A DNA stretch of 64,000 nucleotides from Polyangiaceae bacterium (GTDB lineage: Bacteria > Myxococcota_A > Polyangia > Polyangiales > Polyangiaceae). The notes beneath the pieces were generated by a model that worked only from the letters and a program-made list of their open reading frames with translations, did not search any database and was not told where the DNA came from. Position 1 is the first letter of the stretch; the number at the start of each line of letters is the position of its first letter. This document shows positions 47,370 through 56,113 of the stretch, piece by piece. Where the stretch lies: contig JADLFU010000157.1 in NCBI GenBank assembly GCA_020849655.1, positions 1 through 64,000 of the forward strand, read 5' to 3'. A program made the translations under genes and the position numbers.

Positions 47370-48365
47370 TCACGGGACGATGAGCCGCAGCGCGCGCGGC
47401 AGGACGGTGACGTCGACGCGCGTCGACGCGGGCCACTCCTCGCCGTCGATCTGGGCGGCGAGCGGGGCGCCGCCCGGCGGCGGGAAGAGCTCGAGGGTGA
47501 TGCGCGACGCGCGGAAGTGTCGCGAGTGGGACACCCCGATCTCGTTCAGCGCGGCCTCGGTGAGCGGGTTGCCCTCGAGGTCGAGGATCGCCTTCGAGGC
47601 CCAGTCGCGCTTGCCCGCGAACGGCACCACCTCGAAGAGGCCGTCGTCGTGGCGAGCGCTGGCGTCGAACACCCACGCGCCCGCGTACACGCGGGTGTTC
47701 TTCACGATGAGATCGGTGAGGCCCCCGAGGTCGACCGCGACGCCGTCCAGGTGGCCCACGGCCCGTAGCTTGTCGTCGACCACGTACGAGTCGACGAACG
47801 TCTTCAGGAACGCGCCCGCGTACACCGCGTGGTCGCGGTACAGCTCCTTCACCGGCCCGAGCTTCGCGACGACGTCGCGATCGCGGTTGCGGGTCGCGAG
47901 CACGCGCGCCGAGAGCCCCCACCCGGCCGAATCGAAGAACAGCGCGCCGGCGTCGTCCTCGCTCGAGCGGAGCAGGCCGGCGTCGAGGCGCGTCTCCTTG
48001 CCCCGAAGCACGACGGCGACGTTGTCCGCGAGCGCGCCGGGCGACGCCGACAGACCGAAGCTCTTGCCCTGATCGTTCGCCGTCCCGGTCGGGAGCACGC
48101 CGAGGGCGACGTCGTCACGGCGCGCGCTCGCGTGAAGCCCGGCGGCGACCTCGCGGACCGTGCCATCGCCTCCCATCGCGACCACCACGTCGAAGCCCCC
48201 GCGGTCGAGCGCGTCCGTCACGAGCGGGAGGGTCCGGCCCGCGGGCTGCGTCGCCAGCAGCTCGACCCGCGCGCCGGCGCCGCGGAAGAGCGAGAGCGCG
48301 CGCTCGAGGCGCGCCTGGTTCTTGCCGCTCTGGGAGGAGGGGTTCCCGACGAGGAGGAAGGTCAC
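47370..48365 (-). CDS. Diacylglycerol/lipid kinase family protein
   Basis: A 331-aa soluble lipid kinase of the DagK/YegS type. It has LLVGNPSSQSGKN at the start, the nucleotide loop MGGDGTVREVA, and VLPTGTANDQGKSFGL, which are the family hallmarks, then a C-terminal beta-domain ending VTVLPRALRLIVP. It phosphorylates diacylglycerol, sphingosine-like or other lipids; the substrate cannot be told. GTG 48365 has TACCAT 8 nt upstream on its strand. A thioesterase gene follows. Confidence 0.92.
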   Translation of the reverse strand: MTFLLVGNPSSQSGKNQARLERALSLFRGAGARVELLATQPAGRTLPLVTDALDRGGFDVVVAMGGDGTVREVAAGLHASARRDDVALGVLPTGTANDQGKSFGLSASPGALADNVAVVLRGKETRLDAGLLRSSEDDAGALFFDSAGWGLSARVLATRNRDRDVVAKLGPVKELYRDHAVYAGAFLKTFVDSYVVDDKLRAVGHLDGVAVDLGGLTDLIVKNTRVYAGAWVFDASARHDDGLFEVVPFAGKRDWASKAILDLEGNPLTEAALNEIGVSHSRHFRASRITLELFPPPGGAPLAAQIDGEEWPASTRVDVTVLPRALRLIVP

Positions 48366-48373
48366 CGCCCGCG

Positions 48374-48379
48374 ATGGTA
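48374..48379 (-). promoter_or_regulatory. -10-like hexamer TACCAT for the lipid kinase
   Basis: TACCAT on the minus strand is 8 nt from GTG 48365. Confidence 0.4.
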
Positions 48380-48427
48380 GCGCGCCCGCGGCTCGCGCCC
48401 CGGCCGCAGGTGGGGCAGGCTCCCCGC

Positions 48428-48952
48428 ATGCGCGCGTACCTGCTCGCGGTCGCGGTGCTCCTCGCCGGCTGCGGCGGCGCGCGGCGGCCAGACGGCGGCG
48501 TCGGGCTGCTGCCCGCGGGCCCGGCCGCGCCCGCGCTGACGGCCGTCGACCAGCGAGGCCGGCCGGTGTCGCTCGCGGCGGCGCGCGGGCGCGTCGTCGT
48601 CGTCTACTTCTACCCTCGCGACGACACCCCTGGCTGCACGAAGGAGGCGTGCGCGTTCCGCGACGCGTGGCGACGCCTCGACGAGGGCGGGATCACGGTC
48701 ATCGGCGTGTCGAGCGACGACGCGCGCTCCCACGCCGCGTTCGCCGAGAAGCACGCGCTCCCGTTCTCGCTCGTCGCCGACACCGATCACGCGTGGGCGC
48801 GGGCGTTCGGCGTCTCGTCCACGCTCGGCATGTACGAGCGGGTGACCTTCGTGCTCGACCGCGCAGGACACGTCGCGCGCGTGTACCCAGACGTCGACCC
48901 CGCGCTGCACGCCGAGCAGATCCTCGGCGACGCGCGCGCGATCGGCCCCTGA
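48428..48952 (+). CDS. bcp: Bcp-type peroxiredoxin lipoprotein
   Basis: A 174-aa atypical 2-Cys peroxiredoxin. Peroxidatic Cys70 and resolving Cys75 sit in TPGCTKEACAFRD, and VVVYFYPRDD precedes them. It reduces peroxides. Unlike ordinary cytoplasmic Bcp, it begins with a lipoprotein signal (MRAYLLAVAVLLAGC, anchor Cys15), so it should sit in the periplasm or outer membrane. ATG 48428 opens this signal. A phospholipase-D-type gene follows 4 bp later on the same strand. Confidence 0.88.
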   Translation: MRAYLLAVAVLLAGCGGARRPDGGVGLLPAGPAAPALTAVDQRGRPVSLAAARGRVVVVYFYPRDDTPGCTKEACAFRDAWRRLDEGGITVIGVSSDDARSHAAFAEKHALPFSLVADTDHAWARAFGVSSTLGMYERVTFVLDRAGHVARVYPDVDPALHAEQILGDARAIGP

Positions 48953-48956
48953 GCGC

Positions 48957-50027
48957 ATGGAACGCATCTCGCTGCTCGCAGGATCGGAGGAGGTGATCGA
49001 GGCGTCCCTCGCCTCGATCGACGCGGCGCGAGAGGAGGTGCTGCTCGCGATGTACTGGCTCGGCGACGACGACGTCGGCAAGAGGGTGCTCGACGCGCTC
49101 GGCCGCGCGGCGGAGCGGGGCGTCACGACGCGCCTGTCGGTCGACGGCTTCGGCTCGATCCTGCTGGGATCGGCGCGGCTCGACGAGCTGCGCGCGCGCG
49201 GCGCCGAGGCGCTGGTGTTTCATCCTCTCTCGCCGTTCGCGTCACGCTTCGCGCCCGACTCGGTGACGGTGCGGGACCACCGCAAGCTGCTCGTGATCGA
49301 CCGCGCGCGCGCGATCGTCGGCGGCGTAAACTTCGCCCAGCCGCCCGGGCCGCCGTGGCGCGACTACGCGGCGTGCGTCGAGTCGCCGCGGGTGGCGCGG
49401 CTGCTCGCGCGGCACTTCTTCACGACGTGGCGGCGCTCGGGGGGCGCGCCGCCCGCGTCGCCGCCGCCGCGCGAGGCGCGCTCGCCGAAGATCGAGGTGC
49501 TCGCGGCCGGCGGCCTCCACCACGCGCGTGCCGTGCGCCTCGCGTACCTCGTCGCCCTGCGCGCCGCGCGGCGGACGGTGCTGATCGAGCACGCGTACTT
49601 CGTGCCCGATCGCGCGGTGCTGCAGGCGATCCTGCGCGCGGCGAAGCGCGGCCTCGAGGTGCGCGTCGTCTTGCCGGAGTGGTCAGACGTGACGGTCGTG
49701 TCGCTCGCGAGCCACGCGATCGTCTCGCGCCTGCAGCGCGCCGGCGCGCACGTGCACCTCCTGCGAGCGCCCATCCTGCACGCGAAGGCGGCCGTCATCG
49801 ATGGGTGGGCCACCGTCGGGAGCGCGAACCTCGATCACGTCAGCCTCCGCAACAACCTCGAGCTCAACGTCGCCACCCACGACCCCGCGTTCGTAGCCGC
49901 GCTCACGCGGGAGATCCGCGCCGACATCGCGCGCTCGGGCGAGCTCAGCCGTGAGACGTGGAAGGCGCGCCCGCTCCTGCGCCGCTTCGCCGAGCGGGCC
50001 GCCTACCAGTTCCGGAAGCTTCTCTGA
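48957..50027 (+). CDS. Phospholipase D / cardiolipin synthase family protein
   Basis: A 356-aa protein with two HKD motifs: HRKLLVIDRARAIVGGVN (His108) and HAKAAVIDGWATVGSANLD (His275). This pair defines the phospholipase D superfamily, and the layout fits a cardiolipin-synthase-like enzyme without the usual N-terminal membrane helices. Such enzymes transfer phosphatidyl groups between lipids. ATG 48957 lies 4 bp after the Bcp gene, so they are co-transcribed. It converges on an MBL-fold gene. Confidence 0.92.
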   Translation: MERISLLAGSEEVIEASLASIDAAREEVLLAMYWLGDDDVGKRVLDALGRAAERGVTTRLSVDGFGSILLGSARLDELRARGAEALVFHPLSPFASRFAPDSVTVRDHRKLLVIDRARAIVGGVNFAQPPGPPWRDYAACVESPRVARLLARHFFTTWRRSGGAPPASPPPREARSPKIEVLAAGGLHHARAVRLAYLVALRAARRTVLIEHAYFVPDRAVLQAILRAAKRGLEVRVVLPEWSDVTVVSLASHAIVSRLQRAGAHVHLLRAPILHAKAAVIDGWATVGSANLDHVSLRNNLELNVATHDPAFVAALTREIRADIARSGELSRETWKARPLLRRFAERAAYQFRKLL

Positions 50028-50039
50028 AGCTGGTCCGGC

Positions 50040-51149
50040 TCAGGGGAGCTGGACGGCGGGCGGGCTGGCCCTCCCCGTCGACCGCTTGCTCGCGCGCGCC
50101 GGTCGCGACACCACCCCGGCCTCCAGCCCCCCGAGCCACCACGTCGGGCGCAGCCCGGGCGCGAGGACGCTCGGCGTCAGCTCGCTCGACGGCAACAGCT
50201 GCGCGAACGCCGGCGCCGCGCGCACCCGCGAGGCGATCGCGCGCTCGAGCAGCATCGACGTGATCTGGGCGCCGAGCTGATCGGGGGTGTTCGCGGTCGG
50301 GAGCACCTCGGCCGCCGCCCGGCGCGCCGCCCGGCGGACGCCGGGGATCCTGCTCGCGAGCGGGCTCCAGGAGTCGGCCGCGACGCCGTTCGCCGAGCAC
50401 CCCCAGACGCCGGAGCCCGTGTGGACGAAGAGCGTCTGGGTGCCGGGCGTGTGGCCCGGCGTCCGCACGAGCAGCGCGCCGTCGCCGAGCGAGACGTCGC
50501 CGTCGAGGAGCACGACCTTCTCCTCTGGCACGCCGTCCCGCGCGTCCGGCACGAGCCACCGCCGCTGCAGCGCGTGGGGCGCGGCCAGCGACTCCCACTC
50601 GGCGCGGGGCACGAGCAGCCGCGCGCGCCGGAACCTCGCGAGCACGCCGCCGTCCGCCGTCCCCAGCGTCGTGCGGAGATCCTGCGCGTGCAGCGTCGAG
50701 AACGCAACGAAATCGACATCATCGACCGACAGGCCGAGCGCGCCGAGCGCCTCCTCGATGGGCGCGTGCGCCCGCGCGACGAGGCGCGACGCGAGCGACC
50801 CACGCGCCGAGTCGAACCAGGGCGCGCGCCGCGCGGCGAGCGGATCGGTCGGGTTGAACAGCAGCGTCCGCAGGGCGCCGCCCCGGAGCACCTGCACGAG
50901 CATCGTCCGGTGCGTGAGGGCGATCTGCCGCCCGAGCCGCGGCGTCGCCGTCGGCAGCGCGAGGCCCACCGGCATCGCCCACCGCGCGACGTCGAACGCG
51001 CGCACGCAGGCGACGCGCGGCCCGCTCGAGATCCGCTCGGACAGCGCCGCGCCCGCGCGTCGGAGCGCCGTCGCCCGCGCGCCCGGCAGCGGCTCGGCCC
51101 AGGCGTCGTCGAGATCGTGGAGGGGGGTGAGCGGCGGGTCGACGGACAC
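50040..51149 (-). CDS. Metallo-beta-lactamase-fold protein with degraded metal site
   Basis: A 369-aa protein. VDFVAFSTLHAQDLRTTLG sits where the MBL family has HxHxDH, so most metal ligands of the first site are absent, while LVRTPGHTPGTQTLFVH keeps the second-histidine motif and VWGCSANGVAAD replaces the usual D-containing strand. The fold is recognisable but catalysis by the normal di-metal mechanism is doubtful. GTG 51149 has an extended -10-like TGcTAGTCT 7 nt upstream on the minus strand. No operon partners. Confidence 0.75.
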   Translation of the reverse strand: MSVDPPLTPLHDLDDAWAEPLPGARATALRRAGAALSERISSGPRVACVRAFDVARWAMPVGLALPTATPRLGRQIALTHRTMLVQVLRGGALRTLLFNPTDPLAARRAPWFDSARGSLASRLVARAHAPIEEALGALGLSVDDVDFVAFSTLHAQDLRTTLGTADGGVLARFRRARLLVPRAEWESLAAPHALQRRWLVPDARDGVPEEKVVLLDGDVSLGDGALLVRTPGHTPGTQTLFVHTGSGVWGCSANGVAADSWSPLASRIPGVRRAARRAAAEVLPTANTPDQLGAQITSMLLERAIASRVRAAPAFAQLLPSSELTPSVLAPGLRPTWWLGGLEAGVVSRPARASKRSTGRASPPAVQLP

Positions 51150-51156
51150 CCGCGCG

Positions 51157-51162
51157 AGACTA
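51157..51162 (-). promoter_or_regulatory. Extended -10-like TGcTAGTCT for the MBL-fold gene
   Basis: TAGTCT on the minus strand is 7 nt from GTG 51149 and is preceded by TGc. Confidence 0.5.
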
Positions 51163-51197
51163 GCAGGGCGCTCCCCGGGCGCGCGCCCCGGTCGAGG

Positions 51198-51593
51198 TCA
51201 GCGGCTCGCGACCCGCGTGAAGGTGACGACGCGCTCGTTGCCGACGTCCCACTTCAGCAGATCGTCGCCGGCCATCGTCAAGACCGCCTCGTCGCGCTCC
51301 CCCGAGTCGCGCGTGACGCCGACGGTGACCTTGTTGCCGTTCACCTTCTCGACCTTGAACGCGCCGCTGCGCGGCTCGGCGCCCGGGATGATCACGGTGA
51401 GTTTGTCGCCCTTGATCTCCATGGTGGTCGCGCGGACCCAGCCGTTCGCGCGGGCCTCCTGGCCCGGCGGGATGTTGTCGATGCGCTCCCCGACCCACTT
51501 GCCGGTGAGGCGCTTCTCGGGGCCTTTCGCGCAGCCGAAGAGGGACAGAGACGCGAGGGCGAAGAGGGACAGGGAGATGAGTCGGCGGGGCAT
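51198..51593 (-). CDS. Small lipoprotein, lipocalin-like beta-sandwich
   Basis: A 131-aa predicted lipoprotein (MPRRLISLSLFALASLSLFGC, anchor Cys21). The mature part is nearly all beta-strand: LTGKWVGERIDN, ATTMEIKGDKLTVIIPG, AFKVEKVNGNKVTVGV, EAVLTMAGDDLLKW, VVTFTRVASR. GKW near the start and alternating strands are typical of small lipocalin-like sandwiches. ATG 51593 has AGGAGG 7 nt upstream. Function is unknown. Confidence 0.82.
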   Translation of the reverse strand: MPRRLISLSLFALASLSLFGCAKGPEKRLTGKWVGERIDNIPPGQEARANGWVRATTMEIKGDKLTVIIPGAEPRSGAFKVEKVNGNKVTVGVTRDSGERDEAVLTMAGDDLLKWDVGNERVVTFTRVASR

Positions 51594-51600
51594 GGGGGAA

Positions 51601-51619
51601 CCTCCTGTCGCACAGTGTA
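51601..51619 (-). promoter_or_regulatory. RBS and -10-like site of the small lipoprotein
   Basis: On the minus strand, TACACT (51614-51619) is followed by a 20-nt leader containing AGGAGG (51601-51606). This gene is therefore leadered with a strong Shine-Dalgarno sequence. Confidence 0.5.
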
Positions 51620-51678
51620 GGATAACGGCTCAGGTGAGCGAAATTCGTGGCAGTTCGCGGTGATGCGCCCTCACGTGG

Positions 51679-51684
51679 TACCCT
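51679..51684 (+). promoter_or_regulatory. Extended -10-like TGgTACCCT for the REC-DUF4388 gene
   Basis: TACCCT ends 9 nt before ATG 51694, with TG at 51676-51677. No Shine-Dalgarno sequence lies between. Confidence 0.5.
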
Positions 51685-51693
51685 CCGCGTCAC

Positions 51694-52746
51694 ATGTCCG
51701 CGCGCGTGCTCCTCGTCGTCGCCGACGACTGGATCGGCCGGTTGCTCGCCACCGCGCTCGCGGAGGCGGGCTTCGTCGTCGACGCCAGGCGCAGCGCCAA
51801 GGACGCGGAGGCCCACCTGTTCGGCGTCGACGCGGTCATCCTCGACGCGGGCCTGCGCGGCGATCAGGCGACGCGGCTGCTCACCGATCTGCGCGAGCGC
51901 GAGCAGGGCGCGCGGATCGTCGCCTTCGTCCTCTGCCACGCCGAGGACGCGGAGACGCGGCTCGAGGCGCTCGACGCCGGCGCGGACGCCTGCGTGAACA
52001 AACCTTTCAAGGTCGAGGAGGTCGTGGCGTCGCTGCGCGCGCTCCTCCGGATGCGCGCGCGCCTCGGAGAGCGCGAGGTGGACCTCGACGCGGGCTGGGA
52101 CGCGCCGAGTCTCCGTCAGGGGCCGAGCGCGCTCTCCGGCGATCTCGAGGAGCTCTCGTTCTCGACGATCCTCACCGTGCGCGAGATGGAGCGGCGGTCG
52201 GGCGTGCTGACCGTCGAGGGCGCGCGGCAGACGGCGACGGTGGAGCTCGCGAGCGGCGCGGCGGTGCAGGCGACGCTCGCCGGCACGGACGTCTCTCCGA
52301 TCGCTGTCTTGCGGCGCGTGCTGCGCTGGAAGACGGGGCGCTTCACGTTCCGCGCGGGCCAGGCGGCGCTCCCGCCCGACGCGCGCGGCAGCATCGGCGC
52401 GCTCTTGCTCGAGGCCGCGGCGCTGGAGGACGAGGGCGCGCCGTCGTCCTCGCTCGGATCGACGCGCCCGCCCGCCGGCTCGGCGCTCCCGCCCGGGTTC
52501 ACGCCTTCTCCCAACACCGTCGCGACGGTGAGGCCCACGGCCTTCGACGCCCACGAGAGCCCCACGTCGAAGCTCGACGCTCCTCCGACGTCGCGCCGCG
52601 CCGTGAAGAAGCCCTCGGTGCGGCCGCCGCCCCCGCGCGTGCCGCCAGCGGGGTTCTCGGCGCCGCGCGCGCCGTCGACGCCGGACGTCGAGCGCCCCGC
52701 CGTCCCGCGCCCAGGCCCGCCGCGCCCCCCGCCGAAGCGCGCCTGA
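51694..52746 (+). CDS. Response regulator with DUF4388 (PATAN-like) domain
   Basis: A 350-aa signalling protein. The receiver domain (1-125) has phosphoacceptor Asp51 in VILDAG and Lys in CVNKPF. A DUF4388/PATAN-like domain (about 145-235) begins LSGDLEELSFSTILTVREMERRSGVLTVEG and ends RFTFRAG; this domain is common in myxobacterial and cyanobacterial two-component proteins. A Pro/Arg-rich tail with no known domain follows. No DNA-binding domain is present, so it probably acts through protein contacts. The sensor is not nearby. Confidence 0.88.
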   Translation: MSARVLLVVADDWIGRLLATALAEAGFVVDARRSAKDAEAHLFGVDAVILDAGLRGDQATRLLTDLREREQGARIVAFVLCHAEDAETRLEALDAGADACVNKPFKVEEVVASLRALLRMRARLGEREVDLDAGWDAPSLRQGPSALSGDLEELSFSTILTVREMERRSGVLTVEGARQTATVELASGAAVQATLAGTDVSPIAVLRRVLRWKTGRFTFRAGQAALPPDARGSIGALLLEAAALEDEGAPSSSLGSTRPPAGSALPPGFTPSPNTVATVRPTAFDAHESPTSKLDAPPTSRRAVKKPSVRPPPPRVPPAGFSAPRAPSTPDVERPAVPRPGPPRPPPKRA

Positions 52747-52764
52747 GCGTGGAGATCGCGGCGC

Positions 52765-53688
52765 TCAGGCCTGCCGGTAGATCTCCATCACGTCGCGCAG
52801 CAGCTTGATCGCCTCGTCGCGCGGCCGCTGGAACGCGTTGCGCCCCATGATGCTGCCGAACCCGCCGCCCTTCGCGAGCTGGCGCACCTCGTCGAGCACG
52901 GCGTCGGTGCCCTTCGCCTCGCCGCCCGAGAAGATGACGACGCGCTTGCCGTCGAAGGTCGACTGCACCACGTGGCGCGCGCGATCGGCCAGCGTGTCGA
53001 GCTTCACGCCCGCCTTCTCGTAGGCCTTCTTGGCCTCGGCCTGCTCGAGGTGCGCCGTCGGCGGCTTGACCTTCACGATGTGCGCGCCGAGCTGCGCGGC
53101 GATGTGCGCCGAGTACGCGATGACGTCGACCGCGGTCTCGCCCTCCTTGGAGATGCCGGCGCCGCGCGCGTACGACCACACGACGACCACGAGCCCCTTC
53201 CGCTTCGCCTCGAGGGTGAGCTCGCGCAGGTCCTCGAACTGGCGGTTCCGGGCCGCGCTGCCGGGGTAGATCGTGTAGCCGATGCCGACGCACCCGAGGC
53301 GCAGCGCGTCCTCGACGCTGCCGGTGACGGCCGAGCACGGCGCGTCGACCTTCGCGAGGCTGTCGCTGTTGTTGAGCTTCAAGATGAGCGGCACCTGCCC
53401 CGCGAACCTCGCCGCGCCCACCTCGAGCGCGCCGAGCGGCGCCGCGTACGCGCTGCACCCGGCGTCGATCGCGAGCTGGAAGTGGTAGTCGGGATCGTTG
53501 CCCGCCGGGTTCGGCAAGAAAGAGCGGTGCGGCCCGTGCTCGAAGCCCTGGTCCACCGGCAGGATCACCAGCTTGCCCGTGCCCGCGAGCGCGCCCGACG
53601 ACAGCAGCCTGCAGAGGTTCGTCAGCGTGCCGGGGTTGTCCGAGGCGTAGTGGGAGAGGATCTGCTTGACGCGGTCGGTGACGGGCAT
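52765..53688 (-). CDS. fbaB: Class I fructose-bisphosphate aldolase (DhnA type)
   Basis: A 307-aa archaeal-type class I aldolase that splits fructose 1,6-bisphosphate. LVILPVDQGFEHGPHRSF and AYAAPLGALEVGA open the barrel, the Schiff-base lysine lies in HIVKVKPPTAHLEQ, and VIFSGGEAKG and GSIMGRNAFQRP form the phosphate site. Length is typical. It is monocistronic, diverging from a spermidine-synthase-like gene. A -10-like TAGTTC (53719-53724, minus strand) would give a 30-nt leader containing GGAG. Confidence 0.95.
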   Translation of the reverse strand: MPVTDRVKQILSHYASDNPGTLTNLCRLLSSGALAGTGKLVILPVDQGFEHGPHRSFLPNPAGNDPDYHFQLAIDAGCSAYAAPLGALEVGAARFAGQVPLILKLNNSDSLAKVDAPCSAVTGSVEDALRLGCVGIGYTIYPGSAARNRQFEDLRELTLEAKRKGLVVVVWSYARGAGISKEGETAVDVIAYSAHIAAQLGAHIVKVKPPTAHLEQAEAKKAYEKAGVKLDTLADRARHVVQSTFDGKRVVIFSGGEAKGTDAVLDEVRQLAKGGGFGSIMGRNAFQRPRDEAIKLLRDVMEIYRQA

Positions 53689-53802
53689 GGTGCTCCAGCG
53701 GGTTGGGGTGGCGGCGACGAACTACGCGAGCGTTCCCCCGCGATCAAGCGCGCACCGGGGGCGAGGCGACGCGGGCGGCGCGCCTCCGCACGGCGACGCT
53801 GC

Positions 53803-53808
53803 TACGGT
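53803..53808 (+). promoter_or_regulatory. Extended -10-like TGcTACGGT for the spermidine-synthase-like gene
   Basis: TACGGT ends 9 nt before ATG 53818, with TG at 53800-53801. Confidence 0.5.
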
Positions 53809-53817
53809 CGGCGCCCG

Positions 53818-54483
53818 ATGCTCGAGTGGACGACGATCGACCGGGCGCGGCAGCCCGACGGGGTGGAGTTCACGCTCGCGCGCCACGACGACGAGTGGGT
53901 GGTGCGCGTCGACGGGCGCACGCTGATGTCGAGCCGGATGCACGCGTCGGAGGAGGCGCTCGCGGAGGAGGCGCTGTCGCGCGTGGACGAGCCGCGCGCG
54001 GTGCTCATCGGGGGGCTCGGGCTCGGCTTCACGCTGCGCGCGGCGCTCGACCGCGTCGGCCCGTCGTGCCGCGTCACGGTGGCCGAGCTCGTCCCCGCGA
54101 TCGTGAAGTGGAACCAGGAGCACACGGGCGACCTCGCCGGCCACCCGCTCCGCGACGCCCGCTGCGAGGTGGTGATCGGCGACGTGCGACGGGTGCTCCG
54201 CGCGCACCGCGCGCGCTTCGACGCGGTGCTGCTCGACGTCGACAACGGCCCGGTGGCGCTGTCCTCCGCGTCGAACCAGGCCCTGTACGGCGAGCGAGGC
54301 TTGCGCGCGTGCCGCGAGGCGCTCGCGCCCGGCGGCGTGCTCGCGGTGTGGTCCTCGGGACCGAACGCGCGGTTCGAGCGGCGGCTCGCGGCGGCGGGCT
54401 TCGACGCCGAGACCGTCCGCGCGCCCGCGCGCCCGGGATCACGGGTGCGCCACACGGTGTTCCTCGGCGCGCGGCGCGGGTGA
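53818..54483 (+). CDS. Spermidine-synthase-like methyltransferase-fold protein
   Basis: A 221-aa protein with the SpeE-type Rossmann domain: VLIGGLGLGFTLRAAL is the SAM/dcSAM-binding loop, VTVAELVPAIVKWN the acidic strand, and FDAVLLDVDNGPVALSSASNQALY replaces the polyamine-site YDVIxxDxxDP. The N-terminal beta-domain of full SpeE is shortened. True aminopropyl transfer is doubtful, so a methyltransferase or regulatory role is possible. ATG 53818 follows a promoter-like hexamer. It converges on a kinase gene, with 10 bp between. Confidence 0.75.
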   Translation: MLEWTTIDRARQPDGVEFTLARHDDEWVVRVDGRTLMSSRMHASEEALAEEALSRVDEPRAVLIGGLGLGFTLRAALDRVGPSCRVTVAELVPAIVKWNQEHTGDLAGHPLRDARCEVVIGDVRRVLRAHRARFDAVLLDVDNGPVALSSASNQALYGERGLRACREALAPGGVLAVWSSGPNARFERRLAAAGFDAETVRAPARPGSRVRHTVFLGARRG

Positions 54484-54493
54484 GGCGCGCTCG

Positions 54494-55912
54494 TCAGAAG
54501 TCGGGCTGCGTGAGCTGCGGCCGCGCGACGCGGTGGGCCGGGCGCCGCGGCTCGGCCTTCGTCGGCGCCTCGGCCGGCGCCTCGCTCGCAGACGGCGCAG
54601 CGGAGGCCACCTCGAGGTCGTCGATCGACACGCTCCTAGGAGACTGCGGCGCGCTCGTCGCGGCGCTCGGCGACGGCCCGCTCACGGCTGGCGACGCGGT
54701 GACCGGCGGCGCCGGCGCGTGACCACGCCTAGCGAAGAGCAGGAGCGCGACCGCGATGGCGACCGCGACGACCACGCCGCCGACGACCGCGGGGCGGCGG
54801 CGAGCGCGGGGTGCGCCCGTCGTGCGGGTGACCGACGCGACCGTCGCCGTCGAGGGGCGATCGGATCTGGCGACGGGCGCCGCGGAGGCCTCCTCCGTCG
54901 TGACCGTGCGCGACAGCTCGGTCACGTCCTCGTCCGCGTCGGCCTCGACGACGCCAGGCTCGGCGTCGGTCGGCGCCGCGGGGTGAGGGAGGTCGCCCGC
55001 CACCGTGCGCGGGAGCGGCGGCGGCCCGCCCGAAGGGCGACCGTCGAGCGCGTAGTAGGCCTCCCGCACCGCGGCCTGGAAGCTCGCGGCGTCGGGCCAG
55101 CGCGACGCGGACTCGAACGAGAGCGCGCGGTCGACGATCGCGGCGAGCCCCTCCGGCAGCTCCGGCGCGAGGCTCCTCACCGGCACGACGCGCGTCGTCG
55201 CGGCGCGGACCAGCACCTCGTTCGCGGTGTCGCCCTCCTGGACGAACCTCCCCGTCAGCAGGTTGAACATCGTCGCGCCGACGGCCCAGAGATCGGTGCG
55301 CGCGTCGACGCGCTCCTGCTTGCCGAGCGCCATCTCGGGCGCCATGAACGCCGGCGTCCCGAGCGCGGTGCCGGTGATGGTCGCCGACGTCGACGCGCCG
55401 CCGAGCCGCGCGATGCCGAAGTCGAGCACCTTCAGCTGACCATCGACGGTCAGGAAGAGGTTCTCGGGCTTGACGTCGCGGTGCAGGATGCCCTTCGCGT
55501 GCGCGGCGCCGAGCACGTCGAGCAGCTGATCGGTGAGCGAGAGCACCTCGGTGAGCGGGAGGCGGCCGTCCTTGCGGCGCGCGCGCGCGTCGAGCGTCTC
55601 GCCCTCGAGCAGCTCCATCACGAGGTAGACGCTGCCGTCGTCCGCCGTGTCGTCGTCGAGCACGCGCACGGCCCCGGCGTGAGCGACGGTGTTCGCGACG
55701 TAGCCCTCGCGGAGGAACCGCGCGCACAGCACGTCGTCGTGCGACAGCGTCGGGTGGAGGATCTTCACCGCCGCGACGCTCGCGTTGCGGTGGCGCGCGG
55801 CGTAGACGGCCGCCGTCCCGCCGACGCCGAGCAGGTGCGCGAGGTGCCACTTGCCGTCGAACAGCTGGCCCACGCGCGCGTGCGCGAGCCGCACCTTGTC
55901 GTCGGTGCTCAC
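54494..55912 (-). CDS. Ser/Thr protein kinase, membrane-anchored
   Basis: A 472-aa Hanks-type kinase with all catalytic motifs: LLGVGGTAAVYAARH, VAAVKIL (beta-3 Lys), HRDVKPENLFL, DFGIARLGG and GTPAFMAPE. The kinase domain covers about 15-275. One transmembrane helix (AVVGGVVVAVAIAVALLLF, about 385-403) and a short Pro/Ala-rich outer part follow. GTG 55912 is used. It diverges from a second kinase gene with 201 bp between them; no promoter-like hexamer is seen near this start. Confidence 0.93.
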   Translation of the reverse strand: MSTDDKVRLAHARVGQLFDGKWHLAHLLGVGGTAAVYAARHRNASVAAVKILHPTLSHDDVLCARFLREGYVANTVAHAGAVRVLDDDTADDGSVYLVMELLEGETLDARARRKDGRLPLTEVLSLTDQLLDVLGAAHAKGILHRDVKPENLFLTVDGQLKVLDFGIARLGGASTSATITGTALGTPAFMAPEMALGKQERVDARTDLWAVGATMFNLLTGRFVQEGDTANEVLVRAATTRVVPVRSLAPELPEGLAAIVDRALSFESASRWPDAASFQAAVREAYYALDGRPSGGPPPLPRTVAGDLPHPAAPTDAEPGVVEADADEDVTELSRTVTTEEASAAPVARSDRPSTATVASVTRTTGAPRARRRPAVVGGVVVAVAIAVALLLFARRGHAPAPPVTASPAVSGPSPSAATSAPQSPRSVSIDDLEVASAAPSASEAPAEAPTKAEPRRPAHRVARPQLTQPDF

Positions 55913-56098
55913 GGCGACGTCGCGGAGGTGAGGCGCCAGGGGCCCGACGCACAGGCGCGCGGGGCGAGGCGGTCGCCTGCGCCGGAGGTGGAGCTCTCGC
56001 GGGACACGGAGCACGCATCTTCGCCGGCCGCGCGCGCGACGTCTACGCAGAACGGCGCCCGTGCGGCGCAGAACGTGCGCGGCGGCGCCCGTCCGGTG

Positions 56099-56104
56099 TA
56101 GCCT
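56099..56104 (+). promoter_or_regulatory. -10-like hexamer TAGCCT for the CNB kinase
   Basis: TAGCCT ends 9 nt before ATG 56114 and is directly preceded by TG. It is identical to the hexamer before gpsA. Confidence 0.5.
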
Positions 56105-56113
56105 CCGACGTCG

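Noticed and set aside
53818-54483. True spermidine synthase
   Set aside because: The polyamine-binding motif is altered and the N-terminal domain is short, so the aminopropyl transfer is not supported.
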